Assembly (NCBI RefSeq): GCF_902833045.1
Contig: NZ_CADFDU010000007.1
Coordinates: 1-64,000, forward strand
DNA length: 64,000 nucleotides
DNA from: Burkholderia sp. BCC0322
GTDB taxonomy: Bacteria > Pseudomonadota > Gammaproteobacteria > Burkholderiales > Burkholderiaceae
Direction of reading: 5' to 3'
Part shown: piece by piece, positions 25,010 to 33,137 of the stretch
How positions within the stretch are numbered: position 1 is the first letter of the stretch
How the letters are laid out: every line of letters begins with the position of its first letter
Program-made: the position numbers and the translations under genes
Notes under the pieces: generated by a model
Told to the model about the DNA's origin: nothing
Seen by the model: the letters and a program-made list of their open reading frames with translations, nothing else
Database searches by the model: none

Positions 25010-25654
25010 ATGAATCCAACCACCATCGCCATCACCGACGACCATCCGGTCGTGATCGAAATGCTTAAGCGTCTGCCGCAGTGGGGATCGGAATTCCTCA
25101 TTGCACATTGCTGTAATAGCGGTATGGAGTTGATCGACGCATTGACACGCTCGCCGGTCGATCTCGTCATCGTCGACTATTCGATGAATCGGGGCGATAA
25201 ACCGATCGATGGCCTGAGGCTGCTGCGCAGGCTACATGACGTCGCGCCTGGTGCGCAATGCGTGATGCTGACCGCGCAGAAAAATCCGAGCGTTTTCGCG
25301 GCCGCACTGCAACTGGGTGTGAAAGCCATCGTCAGCAAGGAAGACGGGATTGACGAGATCGTGCATGCGTGCCGACATGTGCGCGCCGGCCGAACGCGGT
25401 ATTTCTCCCCGACGGTTCGCGAAATCGTCGAGCAATCCGGCACGATCAGCCGCGGCTCCCACGCAAAGCTGACACAAAGGGAACTTGACGTCGTGCGCCT
25501 GTTCGCGTTGGGCTACTCGCTCTCGAGCATCGCAAAAAAGCTCGGCCGCTCGGTCAGTACCGTGTCGACACAGAAATACATGGCGATGAAAAAGCTGCAG
25601 GCCGATACGAATATCAATCTGATCCGCTACGCGTACGAAAGTGGGCTGATTTGA
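25010..25654 (+). CDS. LuxR/RcsB-type response regulator
   Basis: The 214-residue protein has a receiver domain with phosphoacceptor D56 (VIVDYSMN) and acidic residues D10-D11. A C-terminal LuxR helix-turn-helix follows (about 150-205, LTQRELDVVRLFALGYSLSS then KKLGRSVSTVSTQK). The type is that of RcsB, FimZ and BvgA regulators, which often control fimbriae. No kinase gene is adjacent. It heads the plus-strand set beside a chaperone-usher locus, so control of the pilus or of the nearby peptide genes is likely but inferred. A 22-residue copy of its C-terminus recurs at 26775. Confidence 0.9.
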   Translation: MNPTTIAITDDHPVVIEMLKRLPQWGSEFLIAHCCNSGMELIDALTRSPVDLVIVDYSMNRGDKPIDGLRLLRRLHDVAPGAQCVMLTAQKNPSVFAAALQLGVKAIVSKEDGIDEIVHACRHVRAGRTRYFSPTVREIVEQSGTISRGSHAKLTQRELDVVRLFALGYSLSSIAKKLGRSVSTVSTQKYMAMKKLQADTNINLIRYAYESGLI

Positions 25655-25846
25655 CGAAGGGCGATGCCGTACTGGCGGCCGGTAATCGTGAACGTCGCAG
25701 CGCCTTTGGCGCGACCTGTCAAAATTGCAAGGTTCAGAATGGGAACCCCAAATATTCGACGACGGGACCGACTCGCCGATTTCTCATGGCGTGTCACGCG
25801 GTGTCAGTTTCTCATCGCACATGAGCAGTACTCAACGTTTGAAAAA

Positions 25847-26122
25847 ATGGACACTTTACGATGCTCAGATTTCTATTGGACGAGCACCCTTCCTCTCATA
25901 GTCGGCGCATCTATTAAATACAAATTCATCGATAACTTCACGAGAGTATTGGTCATGATTTTCATCGCAAGAGTAATGAACGCAATTCTCTCGATTATTG
26001 CAATTAATTTTATAAATATCAAATTCATGATCCTGCCGGCAGGAGCGGCGTCTGCGCTATTGATCACAGCGATAGGTGTCGCATTAAGTGAGTCGTTTTT
26101 TTATATTTTCAGAAGGAGATAA
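25847..26122 (+). CDS. Small two-helix membrane protein, possible immunity protein
   Basis: The predicted 91-residue protein has two long hydrophobic segments (about residues 34-58 and 60-82) and ends FFYIFRRR. DNA here is strikingly A/T-rich for this genome. Its stop overlaps the start of the next gene (TAATG), and the next gene's ribosome site lies inside its last codons; this coupling is the main support for it being real. No ribosome site is seen before ATG 25847. The frame is open further upstream, so the start is uncertain. A small hydrophobic protein coupled to a bacteriocin-like peptide could be its immunity protein; that is a guess from layout. Confidence 0.45.
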   Translation: MDTLRCSDFYWTSTLPLIVGASIKYKFIDNFTRVLVMIFIARVMNAILSIIAINFINIKFMILPAGAASALLITAIGVALSESFFYIFRRR

Positions 26123-26418
26123 TGAAAGTGACATATTCCGCCCATAACAAAGAAATGATGCTTGTCTGCGGTACGTTCGATGCTGTCGATACTCTCGGCA
26201 ATCTTCGCATTCTGTCCGATGATGAACGATTGCTGGTCGCGGGCGCCGGCAACCCTTGGGGAGCCGTAGTTGGTGGTCTGCAAGGCTCGGTTGTAGGCGG
26301 GATCGGCGGTGCCGTTACAGGGCCAATGCTCGGTGTCCCTTGGACCGTCAATGGCCTTGCGGGCATGGCGACCGGCGCTATCCAGGGCGCCTTCGCCGGC
26401 TGGTCCGGCCCACGCTAA
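26122..26418 (+). CDS. Glycine-rich bacteriocin-like peptide precursor
   Basis: The 98-residue product has a long N-terminal part ending in LSDDERLLVAGA. This resembles the tail of a double-glycine leader with GA in place of GG. A glycine- and alanine-rich tail with repeated GG/GA spacing follows (NPWGAVVGGLQGSVVGGIGG to about residue 98). A strong ribosome site, AAGGAGATA, stands right before the ATG. The composition is close to that of the peptide at 32718-33032. The C39-peptidase exporter encoded from 35288 could cut and export it. It could instead be a non-secreted glycine-zipper protein. A long leader and imperfect motif lower confidence. Confidence 0.55.
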   Translation: MKVTYSAHNKEMMLVCGTFDAVDTLGNLRILSDDERLLVAGAGNPWGAVVGGLQGSVVGGIGGAVTGPMLGVPWTVNGLAGMATGAIQGAFAGWSGPR

Positions 26419-26774
26419 TTGAGAGTCGTGCGAGATACCGACGCATCGAGATATTGTGCGTCGGTGGCCGGCATGCGATGCACGCCTATCCGGCATTGGC
26501 GCTTGGCGTCATTGCATCGAGAATCCTGTATTCCACTTGGGCACGCCGGCTCCCACTTCAGCGACGTTGCCGCCCAGTTACCAAAGCAATTGAGGATGGC
26601 GACGACGGAGATCGCACCTCGCCCAGGGCCAACATGCCGTCGATACAGCCCGTCAGACCTTCGGTGCCGGCGACAGCCAGGCCGAAACGATCCCTACGGA
26701 CGATCGTCACACAGGTCTGCACATGCGTTCGCATCGCGCAGGCGAAGAGAGCCGGACGCCGTTCTTCATATGCG
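26419..26774. other. Decayed region without intact gene
   Basis: About 350 bases between the peptide gene and the LuxR fragment. Short open frames exist on both strands, but none has a ribosome site or recognisable domain. The stretch may be remnants of a second regulator or peptide gene. Confidence 0.4.
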
Positions 26775-26843
26775 ATGCAGAAGCAGCAGGCCGATTCCAA
26801 CGTCCACTTGATTCGTTACGCGTACGAAAACGGATTGATCTGA
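26775..26843 (+). pseudogene. Fragment of a LuxR-type regulator gene (3' end)
   Basis: The last 22 codons read MQKQQADSNVHLIRYAYENG then LI and stop. They align without gaps to the C-terminus of the regulator at 25010 (MKKLQADTNINLIRYAYESG then LI), and the DNA is also similar. No helix-turn-helix or receiver domain is found upstream in any frame. This is the remnant of a duplicated or second fimbrial regulator gene. Confidence 0.7.
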
Positions 26844-26854
26844 TCGCTCGCGCG

Positions 26855-27859
26855 CTATTTGTAGCTGATCGTAAATGTCGCCGTGCCATTGGCGGTGCCC
26901 GGGCGGGTACCGGATTTCGTCTGGTAATAGCGCGCTGCCAGCGGCACCGACAGCGTGCTCGCGGGCGGCGCATCCGTCACCTTCCACGGCGTGCCGAGCG
27001 ACACCGGGTTGCCGTCGCCCTTGAGCAGCTGGATGCCGACGCCTTGCGCCGTACTCGACGACGACAGCGACAGGATGCCGCTGGATGCGTTGTCCGCGTT
27101 GCCGTCGAGCGTCAGGTTGACCGCGAAACTGCCGGCGACTTGGGCATCGCACTTCAGGCCGATCGTGAAGCCTTTCGACGTGGATGTCGTGCCGATGCCG
27201 GAACCCAGTCCCGACGATTTGCTGAGCTTGTGGGTGCCGAGATCCACGGCCACCTGCGTGGTCGACGGCGCGCAGGTGGCTGCCTGGAACGAGATGTTCT
27301 TGAAGCCGTAGGTGACGTAGCGGGCCGCTTTCGAATAATCCTTGTTCGGGCCGCCGATCAGCGCCGTCAGCACCGACAGGACCGGAAACACCCTCGGCGT
27401 GGACGGCGTCGCCCCGATCTTCACCAGCTCGACGTCGATCGTCGCGGAAACGGTCGTCGGCGTCAGCGACGAACTGATGATCGTCCCCATCGGAAACGAT
27501 GCGTCCCCGGTACCGCGATTGCCGTTATAGGTCACGTACAAGCCGAGACCGTTCGCCGTCAGGTCGGGGTCGGCCATCCATCGATAGAGCGTCGCCTCGA
27601 AGTTCGCCGACGCAACGGTCTTCATGCAGGACGCCTTGATTTCGATCCCTGTCTTGCTCCAGAGCACCGTGCCGATCGGCGCATCGGCCGCGACCCTGAA
27701 CGGATCGGGCAGCGTACCGAGTTCCGCCGTGCTCACGTTCTGGCAATTCGCGGCCGCCTGCGCGGTGCCCGCGCCCGCCGCGCAGGCCAGCAGGCCCGCC
27801 GTGCAAGCCAGCCTGATGCGATGGATGGGTGTGTTCCAGTCGTTCATGTGCGATTTCAT
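26855..27859 (-). CDS. Fimbrial tip adhesin-like protein
   Basis: The 334-residue protein has a signal peptide (cleavage after about residue 35, AQA-AA). A two-domain layout follows, with an N-terminal lectin-like half and a C-terminal pilin half ending GTATFTISYK, the pattern of chaperone-usher donor strands. Cysteine pairs in each half fit fimbrial adhesins. It is the last gene of the pilus operon, 32 bases after the usher. Starts at 27859 (MKSHMNDW) and 27847 are both possible. Which surface it binds cannot be told. Confidence 0.8.
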   Translation of the reverse strand: MKSHMNDWNTPIHRIRLACTAGLLACAAGAGTAQAAANCQNVSTAELGTLPDPFRVAADAPIGTVLWSKTGIEIKASCMKTVASANFEATLYRWMADPDLTANGLGLYVTYNGNRGTGDASFPMGTIISSSLTPTTVSATIDVELVKIGATPSTPRVFPVLSVLTALIGGPNKDYSKAARYVTYGFKNISFQAATCAPSTTQVAVDLGTHKLSKSSGLGSGIGTTSTSKGFTIGLKCDAQVAGSFAVNLTLDGNADNASSGILSLSSSSTAQGVGIQLLKGDGNPVSLGTPWKVTDAPPASTLSVPLAARYYQTKSGTRPGTANGTATFTISYK

Positions 27860-27891
27860 CCGATGTTGTCGTGCGCGCATGCAGGGCGCCG

Positions 27892-30562
27892 TCATGCAGG
27901 CGGGGCCGCGTGCCGCGGCGCATCGCCGGGACCGGACGGCCGCGCGTCGAATTCGCACGGGGCGTCGACGCGCTGGATGGCGACCTGCCGCGCGCCGGCA
28001 TCGAGCGGCGGCAACGCCACGCGGATCGAACATTGCCACGCGTCGGCGTGCCCCCATTTCACCGTCAGCTTTTCGTCCGGTTCCGCGATGCGCGCATAGA
28101 TCTGGCCGCCCTGCGACACCACGCCGACGTTGTTGCCGCGTGCGTCGAATACCGGCGCGCCGAACGGCAATTCCCGGCCGGTCGGCGTCGATGCATGAAT
28201 CAGCAGTGCACGCCCCTTCACGGTCGGGTAGCGCAGCATCACGACGGCGCCCTGACGCGGCGCCACCTGCAGGCTCGTCGTCTGCAGCTCGACGTCGGCG
28301 GGCAGGCCGCGCGGGTCGATCTCGATCTGGTTGACCCGGTACGGATTCAGGTACGGCACGACCGCGTAGCCGCGCCCGTCGAGCGCAACGCCGCCGTATC
28401 CGACCACCCTGGCGCCACTCGCCGCCGGCACCGCGACGACGGCAACCGTGTCGGCCGCATAGGGGGACGCCGTTATGCCACCCGGATGCGCGACGATCGC
28501 GCCAACTCAATCCGACCGAGCCAGACCCGTAGCGATCGCCCTTGGCGAACGCGCCCTGAACCGTCGTGTACGGCGTGCGGTACTGGCCGGACACGCTGCC
28601 CGAATACGTCGCACCCACGTCGCGCGACGCGGAAACCGAATAGCTGCCCTGGTTCTGCGTACCGACGAAGCCGCTCGCCGTCATCATCGACGTGACCCCG
28701 CGCACGCTGTCGTGCGCGACGTTCGCACTTGCGCGCGGCGCTTGTGCCGAGCGACCGAGCGGCAGCGACACGGTCAGCATGTACTGCGTATCGACGTCGC
28801 CGCCGATCGCGCGGGCGCGGTTGACCGAGATGCTGTAGTCGACGATGCGGAAACGGTTGCTGTAGCCGATCTGGAATTGCGTGTCGGTGCCGCGGCGCTC
28901 CCAGTAGTTCTGCGTGTACGCGCTCACGAACAACTGGCCGCCGTTGTCGCCGAACCGCTGCGATGCGGTGACCGATACCCGATTGCGCGCGCGCCAGAGC
29001 GGCTGTTCAGTGAGGCCTGTCGCGTTGCGCCTGGCGTTGTCGACGTAGGCGAGCGCGTTGTCGAGATCGAGATAGCCGGACGACGAGAAGCGATACGCTG
29101 CCACCGACAGGTTGCTGTTCGTCGCTTCCAGCGTCTTGCTGTACGTGATGCGCACGCTCGCGCCGCTTGCCCGCCGGCCGTTCGACGATGTGAATGCACC
29201 GGACACGTCGAGCGCCATCGCGCCGATCGGCGTGTTGAACGCACCGCCGACGAGCAGGTTCTGGTAGTCCTCGTTCGCGAGCACGCCGCCATACAGCGTC
29301 AGCAGGTTGGACACGCCACGCGCGTAGGTCGCCTGCACGATGTGCGGCGTATACGACAGGTTCCGCTTGCGCACCACGCCCGCGACGAAACCGAACCGGT
29401 TCATGCCGGGCCGCAGCGATTGCACGACCGATGCGTACGGCACCTTGAATACCCGCTCGCTGCCGTCCGATTCGGTGACGGTCACGTCGAGATCTCCGCC
29501 GTAACCGGTCGGATAGAGGTCGTCGATCACGAACTGGCCGGGCGGCACGGTCGTTTCGTAGATGACCGCGCCGCTCTGGCGCACGGTCACGCGCGCATTC
29601 GAATTCGCGATGCCGCGAACGACCGGTGCATAGCCGCGACGGGAATCGGGCCACATGCGATCGTCGCTGGCGATCTGCACGCCGCGAAACGGAAACGTAT
29701 CGAACAGCTCGCCGGACGTGTTCGCGTCGCCGAGCCTGACGCGCGCCTTGAGCGCCGTCAGGTCGCGTTGAACGTAGGTGTTGGTGATGCTGTAGTGCTG
29801 GCCGCCGCGATTCTGCCAGTTCAGCGCGCCGTCGTGACGGAAGTACCATCCGCCCGCATTGATGCCGGCGTTCAGTCCGACGTATGCCGCGCTGTCGCTC
29901 CGGCCGTTCACGACGTTTCCATAGAGATTCGCGCTGTAGCCTACGAATCCCGCGGTCACGCCGCTGTCCCACATCGACGGATCGACGTAGCCGCGGGCCG
30001 TGCGGCGCAACAGCGCTTGCGGGACATGGATGTCGAGGCGCGCCGAGCCGGCGTCGAACGACGCCGACGCGCCCGGCAGCAGCGAATCGAGCGATTTGCA
30101 CGCGGCGGGATCGGCGAGCGGCGCGAGCGCTTCGGGCGCAATCCGGCTCGTATCCGCGTTGATCCTGTCGAGCATGCGGCGGCTGAAGCACACTTGCGGG
30201 CCGTTTGCGCCCGATTCGCGCACGGTGACGTCGTCGCGGCCGAGCAGCGCCCCGTTCAGGTACACGTCGGCCCGGTATTCGCCGGGCCAGACCGGGTTGC
30301 CCTTCTCAAAACGGGACAGGTCGATTCCGCTGTCCGGCGACGTCAGCACGAAGTCCGGGTCGAACTGCAGCGCCCGGGACGGCAGCGCGTCCCCCCGGCC
30401 CGGCCCGCCGATCCGGGGCTGCGGATCGGCGGGCGCAAGCTCGCTCGCCGCTGCGCCGAGCGGCAGTGCCGACCAGGCGAGCAACGCCGTCGCGTACGAC
30501 CGCCGGAGCACGAGCGCCGGCCGACCGGTGCGCGGACCGGATGCGGGATGGATGCATTTCAT
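27892..30562 (-). pseudogene. Fimbrial usher, split by a one-base frameshift
   Basis: The outer-membrane usher exports pilus subunits. The N-terminal frame (30562 to about 28505, about 686 residues) has signal peptide, periplasmic domain (FDPDFVLTSPDSGIDLSRFE), long barrel (NTYVQRDLTALKARVRLGD) and middle domain. At about 28504 the reading shifts. The frame that continues naturally, GAIVAHPGGITASPYAADTV through to PSGPGDAPRHAAPPA, lies one base over and ends at 27892. Removing one A from the plus-strand AA at 28504-28505 (AGTTGG to AGTGG on the coding strand) restores one usher of about 890 residues, a normal length. As it stands the frame runs on into non-usher sequence. It is either a mutated usher, a phase-type switch or a sequence error. 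Confidence 0.85.
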
Positions 30563-30677
30563 GGGCTTCGTTTCGAATGCTCGAATTGGACGGATCGCCG
30601 ACGGGCCGCGGGCTCGGTCTGAATCCGACCCGCGTCGCCCGGCAACGCGCGCAGGCGGCTCGAATGCCGAGGTCGAA

Positions 30678-31451
30678 TCAAGGCGTGGCCTCGAGCACCG
30701 CCGGCCATTTCACGTCGGTGCCGAAGTCGTTGATCGTCGAATAGTCGAGCTTTGTGCCGGCCGGGAGGCTCGGCAGCGGCATGTTCAGCGCAAACAGACG
30801 GTCGGCACCGGGCGCGATCATCGCGCCGTCGTCGATCGTGTACGTGCGGCCGTCGTGCACGACTTGCGCCGACAGCACGGTGACGTTGAACGGCGACGAA
30901 TTGGTCGCGTGCAACAGGTGGCCTTTGCCGCCGTCCGGCGCGGGCGCGAGTGACCATTTCACGCCTTTGGCCGCCTCGACCGCCCCATCGGCGTCGAGGC
31001 CGGCCGGCCGGAAGAACACCTTGATTCGCGAACGGAACGCGAGCTGCAGCATGGTCGTCGACGGCTGATCGGCGGTTTTCGGCGGAATGTCGAGTACGTT
31101 CAGCCAGAACACGGATTCCCGGTCTTGCGGCAGCGGATCGCCGGTATAGACGATCCGCAACGTCTGTCCCTTGCCCGGATCGACGCGAAAGATCGGCGGC
31201 ATCAACACGAAAGGCACCTTGGCCGTGCCCGGGCGCGAGCGTGGGTCGCCGTCGTCGAGCCATGCCTGCACGAGCGCCGGATCGGTGCCGACGTTGTCGA
31301 TCTTGGCGGTGATCTCCCGATCGCTGGCCGGATAGACGAGGCGCGTGCCGGAAATGATCACGCCCGCGATGCCGTGCTGTACGGTGCAGGCCAGCACGAC
31401 GCATGCACAGATCGGCAACCGGCGGAAGAGAAACGAGAGGAGCGAGTACAT
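30678..31451 (-). CDS. Fimbrial periplasmic chaperone
   Basis: The 257-residue PapD-like chaperone has a signal peptide (to about residue 30). Two immunoglobulin-like domains follow: GVIISGTRLVYPASDREITA in the first strand region, then FRVDPGKGQTLRIVY and ESVFWLNVLDIPPK, the usual chaperone signature. It caps pilus subunits in the periplasm by donor-strand complementation and hands them to the usher. It lies 115 bases before the usher gene and 130 after the major subunit gene. Confidence 0.92.
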   Translation of the reverse strand: MYSLLSFLFRRLPICACVVLACTVQHGIAGVIISGTRLVYPASDREITAKIDNVGTDPALVQAWLDDGDPRSRPGTAKVPFVLMPPIFRVDPGKGQTLRIVYTGDPLPQDRESVFWLNVLDIPPKTADQPSTTMLQLAFRSRIKVFFRPAGLDADGAVEAAKGVKWSLAPAPDGGKGHLLHATNSSPFNVTVLSAQVVHDGRTYTIDDGAMIAPGADRLFALNMPLPSLPAGTKLDYSTINDFGTDVKWPAVLEATP

Positions 31452-31512
31452 CGTTCAATGACGAGGGAAGGGGAAGGCCGCGCGACGGGACGCTTCCCCG
31501 GAGCGGCGGTAC

Positions 31513-31573
31513 CGCGGGCCGGAATGGCCCGCGTCGCGCGAGTCGTCGATGCCGGCCGTACGCGACGGCCGGC
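31513..31573 (-). promoter_or_regulatory. Two stem-loops after the major pilin gene
   Basis: A 9-base stem (GCCGGCCGT with ACGGCCGGC, 31551-31573) starts 8 bases after the pilin stop. A second 8-base stem follows (CGCGGGCC with GGCCCGCG, 31513-31533). Neither has a T run. Such stems between a major pilin gene and its downstream genes often protect the pilin message or reduce read-through, giving more pilin than chaperone and usher. Confidence 0.6.
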
Positions 31574-31581
31574 ATGACGGC

Positions 31582-32124
31582 TTACAGATAGTCGATCGAG
31601 TACGTGACCGACGTGCTTACGCTGCCTGCCGTCGCCGCGCCGAGCGAGTAGTACTGCGCGCCATAGACCATCGAGGCTGCGTTGTTGACGAGGTCGACCG
31701 GCCGGCCGTTGCGTTGGCTGACATCACCGGCCTTCAGCGCTTTGCCGTCCATGTCGAGAAGCTGCACGGCGACGTTGGCCGCGGCGTTGGTCAGTGCGCG
31801 GTTGTAGAGCGTGCCGTCCCCGCCGTTGACGTTCGGGCCGGCTTCGAAGAACGCGCGCACCGATTTGCCCGCGTTCGTGCAGTTGCTGAGCGCGATAGTG
31901 AAGTTCGTCGCACCCGTTACCGCGCCCTTCGACGCCAGCGAAGCCGCGCCCACGCTCGGAAGCTGGACTGTACCGTTGTTGTCGGCATCGTTGACCTTGA
32001 TGGTGCAGCTGGCGCCGCTCAGCGCACCCGTGATGTTCACGGTGCCGTCGTATGCATGCGCCGCGAGCGGCATGAACGACATCGCCGACGCCGTTGCGGA
32101 GGCCAACAGAATTTTCTTCATCAT
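31582..32124 (-). CDS. Major fimbrial subunit (type 1 pilin family)
   Basis: The 180-residue protein has a signal peptide ending AHA-YD (about residue 24). A type 1 pilin fold follows, with the donor-strand region and conserved cysteines (GALSGASCTIKV and LSNCTNAG). It ends in the usual penultimate tyrosine segment (VTYSIDYL). ATG codons at 32124 and 32121 are both usable, with AAAGGGA upstream. It is the first pilus gene and follows the second double-glycine peptide gene by 233 bases. Confidence 0.93.
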   Translation of the reverse strand: MMKKILLASATASAMSFMPLAAHAYDGTVNITGALSGASCTIKVNDADNNGTVQLPSVGAASLASKGAVTGATNFTIALSNCTNAGKSVRAFFEAGPNVNGGDGTLYNRALTNAAANVAVQLLDMDGKALKAGDVSQRNGRPVDLVNNAASMVYGAQYYSLGAATAGSVSTSVTYSIDYL

Positions 32125-32357
32125 GATCCGGTATCCCTTTTAATCGCTCAAAAATTCCCACCGGGCACGCAAGCGTGTCAGGGAGGATAAAATTAACTTG
32201 CCCGATCCGTTCCGACTATCGCAATCCATCCAAAAGCGGCGCACGCTCACGATCCCGTTGGCCGATGCGGGCCGCGGGGTCGAGTGGCGTGCCGAAGCGA
32301 CCGAAGCAATCGGCACGCATGTCGTCCGGATGGCGAGTCGTCGCACCGAACGTTTGC

Positions 32358-32609
32358 TTATCGGCCGGTCGGGCGAGCCGCGGCGGCGAGGACGGCGAGG
32401 ACCGACGCAGTCGCAGCGGCCGCGATTGCGACGCCTGTCGCGAAGACGACCTTGCCGAGCGTCTCTACAGCGCCCGTCTGGGTGTTGTCCGAAGGAAACG
32501 GATTGACCCAGGGTTCGCGCGGCGCGGCCGGCTTGAACAGGCTGTTGATCCAGTCGGCGATGCCGCCGCCCGAAACGGTCGCGAGTTCCATCTTGCTGAT
32601 TTCACGCAT
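32358..32609 (-). CDS. Double-glycine leader peptide, small (microcin-like)
   Basis: The 83-residue precursor starts with MREISKMELATVSGG, a 15-residue double-glycine leader that matches class II microcin leaders such as microcin V (MRTLTLNELDSVSGG) in length and key positions. The predicted mature part begins GIADWINSLFKPAAPREPWV and ends with a hydrophobic alanine/valine helix (about residues 55-77). It lies after the first peptide gene and in the same direction as the C39 exporter, which would cut after the glycine pair. No similar mature sequence is recalled. A secreted antibacterial or signalling role is inferred. Confidence 0.75.
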   Translation of the reverse strand: MREISKMELATVSGGGIADWINSLFKPAAPREPWVNPFPSDNTQTGAVETLGKVVFATGVAIAAAATASVLAVLAAAARPTGR

Positions 32610-32717
32610 GATTCACCTTCTGACGAAATCGGATTGACATGGCCGGCATCGCGTCGCGCGTGCCGGCCCGTGCTATGACGGCAGCAGGCGCCACTGGAAC
32701 GGCGCCCCCGCCTCGCA

Positions 32718-33032
32718 TTACTTCGGTGCCGGCAGGTTCGGGTCGAACAGGCCTTCCATCACGCGGTTGAAGACCTTGAGCGTCTGCTGCGACCCATTAA
32801 CCAAGCCGTAAATCTTGCCGCCGAGCAGGCCCAGCCCGGCGCCGACGAGCAGGCCGACACCGGCGCTGAGGATGCCTGCGCCCAGGATGCCGCCCGTGCT
32901 GCCGCCCGTTGCGGCACCCTTGAAGCCGCCGGCAACCAGGCCTGCAACGCTGCCCAGCACCCCCGCCCCCAGATTGCTGAAAAGGCCGCCACCGCTTACT
33001 TCATTCAATTCCATCGTGGTCAATTCGCGCAT
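32718..33032 (-). CDS. Double-glycine leader peptide, glycine-zipper type (microcin-like)
   Basis: The 104-residue precursor starts with MRELTTMELNEVSGG, again a microcin-V-type leader. The mature part, about 89 residues, is rich in glycine, alanine and leucine with GxxxG-like spacing (GLFSNLGAGVLGSVAGLVAG onward), then a charged tail ending LPAPK. Such glycine-zipper sequences form membrane-inserting helices in class II bacteriocins and microcins. It lies 105 bases after the exporter gene, and a strong stem-loop lies between them. No immunity gene is obvious next to it. Antibacterial activity is an inference from leader, composition and context. Confidence 0.8.
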   Translation of the reverse strand: MRELTTMELNEVSGGGLFSNLGAGVLGSVAGLVAGGFKGAATGGSTGGILGAGILSAGVGLLVGAGLGLLGGKIYGLVNGSQQTLKVFNRVMEGLFDPNLPAPK

Positions 33033-33093
33033 TTGAAGTTCTCCCTACAGTTACGCACTGCCGATCGTCGAAAGCCGGATCGGCATCGGCTCT

Positions 33094-33118
33094 CCCGTCG
33101 CGCATCGTGCGCGACGGG
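33094..33118 (-). promoter_or_regulatory. Strong intra-operon stem-loop
   Basis: A perfect 10-base stem (CCCGTCGCGC with GCGCGACGGG) has a 5-base loop in the gap between the exporter and first peptide genes. There is no T run, so full termination is unlikely. It could stabilise or process the message so that peptides are made at a different level from the exporter. Confidence 0.55.
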
Positions 33119-33137
33119 CACTCCACTTGCGGCGGCG

